Shown: positions 8,640 through 14,638 of the stretch, one piece after another
Layout: each line of letters starts with the position of its first letter
How positions within the stretch are numbered: the stretch's first letter is position 1
NCBI GenBank assembly: GCA_964598065.1
Contig: CAZRAW010000020.1
Location: 1-28,696 of the forward strand
Length of the DNA stretch: 28,696 bases
Direction: 5' to 3'
Source of the DNA: Sulfidibacterium sp964598065
GTDB taxonomy: Bacteria; Bacteroidota; Bacteroidia; Bacteroidales; F082
The notes under the pieces: generated by a model
Told to the model about the DNA's origin: nothing
The model's input: only the letters and a program-made list of their open reading frames with translations
Databases searched by the model: none
Translations under genes and position numbers: made by a program

Positions 8640-9080
8640 TCATCTTCTCAGGATACTGTAAGCACACCGGGCAACCACTATTGGTTCTTCCTGATGCTTT
8701 TGAAACAGTTTTACATCTGCCAGAATAATCCGCTTACCGGCTTTCACCAAAACAGCTTCACCATAGATATCCTCCTCAACAGCGCCATGCAAATAATCGA
8801 TGCGCATATCCACCGTATTCACCTGATCCTGAGAACGTGCCAGACTCATAGCTACCAGGCCTCCAATGGTATCGGCCACACTGGCCAAAATTCCACCGTG
8901 CCACAGTCCTCTCCTGAAATCACCCACAAACTGCTTTTGAAAAGGAACCCGCACCTCAGCATAGCCTTCTTCCAGCTTTTCAATTTCAACACCCAGCAGT
9001 TTATTCACGGGCATCACATTCTGCATCACTTCCTTTAGAACCTGTAAATGCTTCATCGTTTCAGTATTATTTTCTTTCAT
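8640..9080 (-). CDS. PaaI-type hotdog-fold acyl-CoA thioesterase
   Basis: Small cytoplasmic thioesterase predicted to hydrolyse acyl-CoA or aryl-CoA. The 146-residue hotdog domain has the family signature WHGGILASVADTIGG (~80-94), where the HGG turn and the following acidic residue line the active site, and a second strand block VNTVDMRIDYLHGA. The N-terminal 20 residues are helical and polar. The best match is the PaaI/YbgC-like group rather than 4-hydroxybenzoyl-CoA thioesterase. An alternative start, MKHLQVLKE (residue 9), is possible. It is convergent with dnaN. The beta-oxidation cluster lies beyond the restriction module, so a link to that pathway is only a guess. Substrate unknown. Confidence 0.85.
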   Translation of the reverse strand: MKENNTETMKHLQVLKEVMQNVMPVNKLLGVEIEKLEEGYAEVRVPFQKQFVGDFRRGLWHGGILASVADTIGGLVAMSLARSQDQVNTVDMRIDYLHGAVEEDIYGEAVLVKAGKRIILADVKLFQKHQEEPIVVARCAYSILRR

Positions 9081-9108
9081 CTTTTTGGTCTGCTTAATAA
9101 CAAAATTT

Positions 9109-9127
9109 TTTAAAGTTAAATGGGATT
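9109..9127. repeat. 19-bp dispersed repeat, copy 1
   Basis: TTTAAAGTTAAATGGGATT occurs identically at 28559-28577. Both copies lie 28-50 bp upstream of minus-strand genes. The left half (TTTAA-AG-TTAAA) is palindromic. The flanking 9128-9226 region holds no recognised gene. Confidence 0.6.
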
Positions 9128-9226
9128 CTAAATAGCTTCGGCATGTCGTTTTGGCGGTTCGAAGAACAGATTATTATTGCACCTCATTTTCAATTTACAA
9201 CTGAACTTATTTGATTTCATGAATAT

Positions 9227-11038
9227 TCAGTTTTGCACTAAACCGGCATTACGCACAGGTGATCTTGCGTGCAGTGCTTGTTCAACGAATAAATTCAATT
9301 GTTGATTTTTTTCAAATTTCTTTTCTATCAATTTACCTTTATAGTTGATCCAGTCTTCAACATTCAGGTTGTCAATCTGTGCATTTAATTCGGTATAACT
9401 TGTATCATTTACTATTTCATTCAAATTAATTCTCATTAATAAGTCCTTCGTTATCATTCTCTTAGCATCTTTAAATGCTATTGATTGAATAAAATTCTGT
9501 GTTATTTCTTTGTTTAAAAGGAACCTTGTTATTTCAGCTTCAATCTGCGTATCAAACCCAACGAAGTAACAAGTATCGTCCAGCATAATAGGCTTGTTAT
9601 TTTTATCTGGTTTAACAAGCGAAAAGGAAGTTGTTTTATACATTCCGGCAATGGCTACTTTGTAAGGTTTGAAAGAATAATCGCCTATTCCAAAAATCGA
9701 AAAAGCAGGTTTCCCTTTATAAATACTTGACTTTCTCTTATTAAAATACTCAATGTTATTGAAAAGGTAATTATAGGTTTTTGGATATTGTAGCTTTATA
9801 TATTTAGTCTCCTGACCTATCTTTTTCTGTGTAATAATTGTGTATTTACGTGAACTATCAATCACTCGACCTTTCAGATCGGAACTCTTTAATAAACCGA
9901 ATACCAATTCACCCTCAATTTCAACGGTTTCTCTTTTATTGTTTGTAAAATGGCTGTTTAGAATCTCTAATTCCATTACTTTAGAGGCATCGTGTTTAAT
10001 TCCTTGTCGCCAAATAAAAGGAAAATCACCATCAATACTCTTTGATTTTAAATACAGCTCAACATTTGCAACAAATTTTCCATTTACCCAACCATATTTC
10101 CGTATTAATTTTGTGGTGTAGAAATCATATTCGTTAATTATGAGATCTGGATATTTATTCAATGAACACAAAAACAAACAGGCTTTAACAGAAACATTAA
10201 ATTCTTTCTTTGCATCAATATCAAATTGTTGAATATTTGACATACGATATTTTATTTTATTTTGTTCTAATAAAATATTTTTAACAACAGAATTTTTAAC
10301 AAGAAATGCGAAATTTCCATTCAATTCTGAAAATATTGATAATAACTTAATTGAAATAGACTCTGCAATGTCAAAATTTCCTTTTCCCGTAATAGCATCA
10401 AAGCCATGATGTTTTTTAAAATTTGATTTTATCGGTAAGTTATCAGACCCAAGTGAAGATAACTTTGAGTTTGTTACCCAGGGAGGGTTACCAATTATTA
10501 ATATTTTCTGGTTCTTGTGTTTGTGATAAATCTCATTAAAGTCAAAGTCAAAAACATTGAAGTGGTAGATATTTATTTCCGGGATATTGTCATTTGGATT
10601 ACTTAAAAAGTAGTCCAATATGGCAAATTTTGTTTCCCAAACATAAGGCTTATATACTTCAACTCCATAAATAAATTTAATATTCTCAAAAGTATTAAGG
10701 CATGAAATAATAAAATTTCCTTGCCCGCAAGTTGGTTCAATAATTATTTCAGGTGAAGCATCTTGCTTTGTTACAAGGTTGCAAATAATATTGCTTAATT
10801 TTCTATTTGTCTGAAAATCACCATATTCTGCTCTATCCGGCTCACTTATTAAATTGTTTTTATTTAATAAATCCTTCGTTAATATATCTATTTCTAATTG
10901 TGATGTAAAAAAAGAGTTTATTCCACAAATGAATTTTAATTCTGAATTGAGGTTTTCTAATAATAATTCCTTAGAGTATTCAAAGAAACCAATGGCAGAG
11001 TTAGTGATATTTGCTCCAAATATTTTCATACTACACAT
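9227..11038 (-). CDS. Type II DNA N6-adenine methyltransferase
   Basis: Modification enzyme expected to methylate adenine in a specific DNA site so that the companion nuclease cannot cut it. SAM-binding motif I is at 101-109 (EPTCGQGNF). Catalytic motif IV is N184-P-P-W in IIGNPPWVTNS, as in gamma-type N6-adenine enzymes. A variable C-terminal half (~330-580) is the likely target-recognition domain. Length is 603 residues. Translation starts at the ATG at 11038, overlapping the nuclease gene by 8 bp; the ATG at 11029 (MKIFGANI) is an equally plausible start. The DNA is clearly more AT-rich than the neighbours. The last ~16 codons are GC-richer and may be read-through into flanking DNA. Confidence 0.88.
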   Translation of the reverse strand: MCSMKIFGANITNSAIGFFEYSKELLLENLNSELKFICGINSFFTSQLEIDILTKDLLNKNNLISEPDRAEYGDFQTNRKLSNIICNLVTKQDASPEIIIEPTCGQGNFIISCLNTFENIKFIYGVEVYKPYVWETKFAILDYFLSNPNDNIPEINIYHFNVFDFDFNEIYHKHKNQKILIIGNPPWVTNSKLSSLGSDNLPIKSNFKKHHGFDAITGKGNFDIAESISIKLLSIFSELNGNFAFLVKNSVVKNILLEQNKIKYRMSNIQQFDIDAKKEFNVSVKACLFLCSLNKYPDLIINEYDFYTTKLIRKYGWVNGKFVANVELYLKSKSIDGDFPFIWRQGIKHDASKVMELEILNSHFTNNKRETVEIEGELVFGLLKSSDLKGRVIDSSRKYTIITQKKIGQETKYIKLQYPKTYNYLFNNIEYFNKRKSSIYKGKPAFSIFGIGDYSFKPYKVAIAGMYKTTSFSLVKPDKNNKPIMLDDTCYFVGFDTQIEAEITRFLLNKEITQNFIQSIAFKDAKRMITKDLLMRINLNEIVNDTSYTELNAQIDNLNVEDWINYKGKLIEKKFEKNQQLNLFVEQALHARSPVRNAGLVQN

Positions 11039-11708
11039 TTACCTTATCAACGATTTTTGTAATTCCCTCTATTTCTTCGGAAAGAGCTACAATTCTTCCA
11101 TATTGCAATCTCCATTGCAAAGCATTAGAGATGGTCAAGTATCCTAATTTAGGTGCGTTTTCAAGAATTTGTTTTGCTATTTGACTTAATGTAATGTCAT
11201 CAGCAGGAATATTTTTATCGTTGAGATAAGCAATAATATCTTCTTCATTTGCTCCGTCATTTATCATTTCAATTAGCCTGAAAGTTGTAGTATAATCTGC
11301 TGTCCTTTCGTTTTTGATAAACGAACAACTTTTAAAATCTAAAATAGCCGTTTCATTTTCCTGATTATCCGTTTTTTCATAAACAAAGACAAGAAGATTG
11401 TACCCAAGTCCATATATCTTTTGTTTGGCATTTTTAAAAGAGCTTGAGGATTGTGGTTGTCTAATTGATGTTACCTTTATATCAGTATTAATCTCAGGTG
11501 CAGGCAGGTCAATTCCTCGTGCAGAATTTCCGTTATCCACAATAAATCTTTTATTTAAAAAATTCTTGAATTTATGTTCAATATATGTCCCAACTGCTTT
11601 TCCATCAGTCACACCAAATAATTCCTTATTTTCATATTTCGTTTCTTGTTTACAAAATGTATTTGCAGAGCTTATTAAACTTTTTATCGTTAATTCTTTC
11701 TTACTCAT
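11031..11708 (-). CDS. Type II restriction endonuclease (PD-(D/E)XK-like)
   Basis: Predicted site-specific DNA endonuclease of 225 residues, partner of the overlapping methylase. A PD-(D/E)XK-like active site can be proposed: E44 (GTYIEHKF), D67 in ARGIDLP, then D76-I-K78 in INTDIKVTS. The following QPQSSSSFKNAKQKIYGLGYNLL block resembles nuclease genes found beside N6-adenine methylases, though I cannot name a prototype. The C-terminal region (~140-225) is helical. The gene is first in the two-gene unit, with its own TAAATTTG promoter 21 bp upstream and AT-rich codon use, both consistent with a mobile module. Role is inferred from the active-site pattern plus the neighbour. Recognition sequence unknown. 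Confidence 0.78.
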   Translation of the reverse strand: MSKKELTIKSLISSANTFCKQETKYENKELFGVTDGKAVGTYIEHKFKNFLNKRFIVDNGNSARGIDLPAPEINTDIKVTSIRQPQSSSSFKNAKQKIYGLGYNLLVFVYEKTDNQENETAILDFKSCSFIKNERTADYTTTFRLIEMINDGANEEDIIAYLNDKNIPADDITLSQIAKQILENAPKLGYLTISNALQWRLQYGRIVALSEEIEGITKIVDKVNV

Positions 11709-11728
11709 ATATCGTTTTGATTAGAATA

Positions 11729-11736
11729 CAAATTTA
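11729..11736 (-). promoter_or_regulatory. Promoter -7 box of the restriction-modification unit
   Basis: TAAATTTG on the minus strand matches TAnnTTTG and is 20 bp before the nuclease ATG. No exact -33 TTTG was seen. Confidence 0.6.
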
Positions 11737-11842
11737 CATATAATAAGTGAACTCTCTTGTTGAATCTTCGTTTTTTGTACTACACAGGTAAGCTCCCCAA
11801 AAATCCGGCCATTTGAAATGAGCGTCAGGATGCCAGCAGACC

Positions 11843-11953
11843 TCACCCTCCTGTTTTTCTTCGAATATCCTCTCTCAGAATATTTTTCAAGATTTTACCA
11901 ACAGGATTCCGGGGGATGACCTTAATCATTTCAATATATTCCGAATGCCAAAA
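11843..11953 (-). pseudogene. C-terminal remnant of an acyl-CoA synthetase (AMP-binding family)
   Basis: Directly after the racemase stop codon, in the same minus-strand frame, lie about 36 codons with no start codon in a suitable place. They read ...MIKVIPRNPVGKILKNI..., then LREDIRRKTGG and a TGA at 11843-11845. PRNPVGKILK with the following LRE is the C-terminal signature of ANL-superfamily acyl-CoA ligases; its lysine is the catalytic lysine of the adenylation half-reaction. The rest of a ~500-residue enzyme is absent. It sits exactly where a fatty-acyl-CoA synthetase would complete the beta-oxidation cluster. I read it as the end of a gene deleted by an event joining it to the racemase stop. 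The interval 11737-11842 holds nothing else identifiable. Confidence 0.75.
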
Positions 11954-13051
11954 TCATTTTTTCAGACTTTTAAGTTGACGAATAATTTCCAGGGTATCCT
12001 GGCCATATTTTTCCGGAAGTTTTCCGGCTCCGGAAGGCGTCCGGCTAAACCGGGGAGCCGGAGCGGGTTGAATAACCCCTTGCTGTTCGATAAAAACATG
12101 GCGGGATTTATTAGGTTCAAATTCAATGGCTTCTTTCATGTTCAGAACAGGAGCAACACAAGTATCTTCCCCGAATAACAAATCAGTCCACTCCGCTCTG
12201 GTTTTTTGCTTAAATATTTGTGAAAACTGTTCTTTCTGTGTGGGCCGTTTTTCGGCATTCGGTTGGTCTTCAGATTCATTATTATCAAGTTTTAACAAGT
12301 CCATTAAATGGTGATAAAACTGAGGTTCCAGGGCGCCGAGGGCAACAAATTTCCCGTCTTTTGTTTCATAAACATTGTAATAAGGCGTCCCGCCATCGAT
12401 TAAATTGCTTTCGCGGTTCACCGACCAGAATCCTGCCTGCATATATCCGTAAAACAGACTCATCATTTGGGCTACTCCATCCACCATGGCCGCATCTATA
12501 ACCTGACCTCTCCCGGATTTTTCTCTTTCAAGAAGTGCTGCAAGAATTCCGTTGAGCAATAGCATTCCACCGGCGCCGAAATCCGCTATCAAATTAAGGG
12601 GAACAGAAGGTTTATCTTTAGAACCAATGGCAGACAAAGCACCGCTAATTGCCAAATAATCAATATCATGTCCGGCAAAATTCGATAAGGCTCCCGTTTG
12701 GCCATAACCGGTGATTCTGCCATAAACCAATCCCGGATTTCTCCCGGATAATGTTTCCGGAGAAAAGCCAAACTTCTCCATCACTCCCGGCCTGTACGGG
12801 TCGATCAACACATCTGCCGTATCAATTAGCCTCAGGACTAATTTTCGATCCTCTTCTTTTTTCAAATCAAAAAATACCGATTTTTTGCCTCTGTTCATGA
12901 TTTCATATTTCGCTGAGACAAAGCGTAATCCGGCATCTTTACGTTCAATACGGATAACTTCAGCACCCATGTCTGCGAGAAGCATTCCGGCAAAGGGCGC
13001 CGGGCCAATACCTCCCATTTCTATTACTTTATAGCCATCTAATGTTCCCAT
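11954..13051 (-). CDS. Alpha-methylacyl-CoA racemase-like CaiB/BaiF family protein
   Basis: Class III CoA-transferase fold. The closest subgroup is alpha-methylacyl-CoA racemase, which interconverts (R)- and (S)-2-methylacyl-CoA so that branched chains can enter beta-oxidation. The three residues known from the mycobacterial racemase are in place: H128 in GHDIDYLA, D157 in LIADFGAGG, and E242 in GALEPQFY (H126/D156/E241 there). Other markers are the N-terminal GPAPFAGMLLADMGAEVIRIE and RGQVIDAAMVDG. Length is 365 residues, normal. The start at 13051 is one base after the acyl-CoA dehydrogenase stop, indicating translational coupling. True formyl- or carnitine-CoA transferase activity is less likely because of the racemase triad. 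The physiological substrate is unknown. Confidence 0.9.
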   Translation of the reverse strand: MGTLDGYKVIEMGGIGPAPFAGMLLADMGAEVIRIERKDAGLRFVSAKYEIMNRGKKSVFFDLKKEEDRKLVLRLIDTADVLIDPYRPGVMEKFGFSPETLSGRNPGLVYGRITGYGQTGALSNFAGHDIDYLAISGALSAIGSKDKPSVPLNLIADFGAGGMLLLNGILAALLEREKSGRGQVIDAAMVDGVAQMMSLFYGYMQAGFWSVNRESNLIDGGTPYYNVYETKDGKFVALGALEPQFYHHLMDLLKLDNNESEDQPNAEKRPTQKEQFSQIFKQKTRAEWTDLLFGEDTCVAPVLNMKEAIEFEPNKSRHVFIEQQGVIQPAPAPRFSRTPSGAGKLPEKYGQDTLEIIRQLKSLKK

Positions 13052-13052
13052 A

Positions 13053-14201
13053 TTACAAGCCTAAGTTTTTAGCAATAATCATTTTCATTATTTCGGAAGT
13101 TCCGGAATAAATTGTCTGTACCCTCGAATCTATATAAAAACGGGAAATCGGGTAATCGGCCATGTAGCCATATCCTCCAAATAGCTGAAGACACCTGTCG
13201 GCAATTTCCTTATTTAACTCACATATTTTGTATTTGGCCATGCTTGTTTCCATTAAAATGGGTTCTCCGTTTAGATGAGCCATTATTGTATGATCAACAA
13301 AACTTCTGCCCATACTCAACAAACTTGCCATATCGGCCATTTCAAATTGTATGTGTTCAAATTTGCTCAGTGTTTTCCCAAAAGCCTTTCGCTCCTGAAT
13401 ATATTGCAAAGTCAAATTAAACGCAGCTTCAGCAGAAGCCTGACAGCCAATGGCGACTGAAAGACGTTCTTCCGGTAATTTTTCCATCAAATAATAAAAG
13501 CCCCTGTTTTCTTCTCCCAGCAGGTTTTCAACAGGTATTTTGCAATTGTCAAAAAACATCTCAACGGTATCCTGCGCTTTCAGACCAATCTTCTTTAACG
13601 GTTTGCCACGAACAAAGCCCGGAGTATCTCTTTCGACCAAAAAAAGGCTGACGGACTGATGAGGCGGGGCGTTTTTGTCGCCCGTTTTAGCGGCTATCAC
13701 TACAACATCGGATAGTAAGCCGTTGGAAATAAAGGTCTTCTGCCCGTTTAAAACCCAACCATCTCCTTGCTTTACGGCAGTCGTCTTCATGGCGCTTAAA
13801 TCGGAACCGGCTCCCGGCTCGGTCATGGCTATGGAGAGAATCGTGTCGCCGGAAACACAGCCGGGAATGTATTTTTGAATTTGTTCTTCGGAACCAAAGC
13901 GGGTTATATAAGGAGCGATAATATCACTATGTAATGACAGGAAAAGTCCCATACACCCGGATGTAGCCAATTCCTCCATCACGATAACCGAAAACAGGTA
14001 ATCTGCGTGAAAGCCACCCTGTTTTTCGTCGGCCCACGGAAGCAGGAAGCCCTGCGAGCCACATTTTTTCCAGATTTCCCTCGGCACTATCCCATCTTGC
14101 TCCCATTGGGCATAATTCGGGGCCACTTCACGAGCAATAAATTCCTTTACAGATTGCCTGAACAATTTGTGCTCTTCGGTAAAAGGCAGATTTCTTTTCA
14201 T
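13053..14201 (-). CDS. Acyl-CoA dehydrogenase (LCAD/IVD-type active site)
   Basis: FAD enzyme that makes the trans-2,3 double bond of acyl-CoA, the first step of beta-oxidation. It carries the N-terminal helical domain, the FAD-binding middle strand block (AMTEPGAGSDLSAMKTTA, then WVLNGQKTFISNG), and the C-terminal helical bundle (RKAFGKTLSKFEHIQF, QLFGGYGYM). The usual catalytic position in IYEGT is serine here (TIYSGTSEI). Instead Glu is present in LPEERL at residue 245, where long-chain and isovaleryl-type enzymes carry their base. I use the ATG at 14201 (MKRNLPFTEEHKLF, 382 residues). A GTG at 14249 would add 16 unrelated residues. The gene is coupled to the racemase downstream. It is separated from fadJ by 437 bp of repeats. 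Confidence 0.93.
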   Translation of the reverse strand: MKRNLPFTEEHKLFRQSVKEFIAREVAPNYAQWEQDGIVPREIWKKCGSQGFLLPWADEKQGGFHADYLFSVIVMEELATSGCMGLFLSLHSDIIAPYITRFGSEEQIQKYIPGCVSGDTILSIAMTEPGAGSDLSAMKTTAVKQGDGWVLNGQKTFISNGLLSDVVVIAAKTGDKNAPPHQSVSLFLVERDTPGFVRGKPLKKIGLKAQDTVEMFFDNCKIPVENLLGEENRGFYYLMEKLPEERLSVAIGCQASAEAAFNLTLQYIQERKAFGKTLSKFEHIQFEMADMASLLSMGRSFVDHTIMAHLNGEPILMETSMAKYKICELNKEIADRCLQLFGGYGYMADYPISRFYIDSRVQTIYSGTSEIMKMIIAKNLGL

Positions 14202-14455
14202 TCGTTTATAATTTTTTATTTTATTGCTTACCAAATGTTTATATTTCACGCAAAGACCACAAAAAGGAATTTACGCAAAAAGCGCAAAGCGGACTTTTAA
14301 TCATGCTTTTGTGTGTCGGATTTGTCCGCCATGAGTGTTTCATCTGTTTATAATTTCGTAAAATACTGCTAATCTAATGTTTGTGTTTTGTCACGATTTT
14401 AGGCTTCGCCATCGAAAATCACACCAAAACGTGTTCTCATTTTTTCTCTTTCTTT

Positions 14456-14578
14456 CCACGGGTTGAAACCAGTGGCTATTAATATTACGCTCCTGTGGAG
14501 CTCTATAATCATTCCCCTCCTGCCTGAGGCGGGACAAGTTACGTGTCGAATTTATTCGTCATAACCTATTCCGGTTAT
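14456..14578. repeat. Cluster of five REP-like hairpins
   Basis: Five short inverted repeats follow each other: 14456-14475 (CCACGGGT / ACCAGTGG, one mismatch), 14489-14501 (GCTCC-TGT-GGAGC), 14518-14534 (TCCTGCC-TGA-GGCGGGA), 14547-14558 (CGAAT-TT-ATTCG) and 14561-14578 (ATAACC-TATTCC-GGTTAT). The first two, with the linking GGCTATTAATATTACGCTCC, resemble a palindromic intergenic unit common in this phylum. Confidence 0.65.
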
Positions 14579-14605
14579 ATTGAGGGACGTTTAATCTGTC
14601 TTTGA

Positions 14606-14633
14606 TTTTGCCTTTTGCCTTTTGCCTTTTGGT
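14606..14633. repeat. 7-bp tandem repeat (TTTTGCC type)
   Basis: TTTTGCC occurs three times in tandem, followed by a variant TTTTGGT, ending 6 bp before the fadJ stop codon. This is the third heptamer array in the window, with a sequence unrelated to the other two. Confidence 0.8.
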
Positions 14634-14638
14634 GCTTA

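Larger units (their letters stand above)
14202..14638. repeat. Repeat-rich intergenic region within the fatty-acid cluster
   Basis: This 437-bp gap has no coding frame I can support. Its left part (about 14244-14290) contains degenerate ACGCAAAG / GCGCAAAG units of a kind scattered in many Bacteroidota genomes. The centre has a run of hairpins (listed separately), and the right end a TTTTGCC heptamer array. A small hairpin GGA-TTTG-TCC lies near 14319-14328. I see no clear promoter for the acyl-CoA dehydrogenase. Confidence 0.6.
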
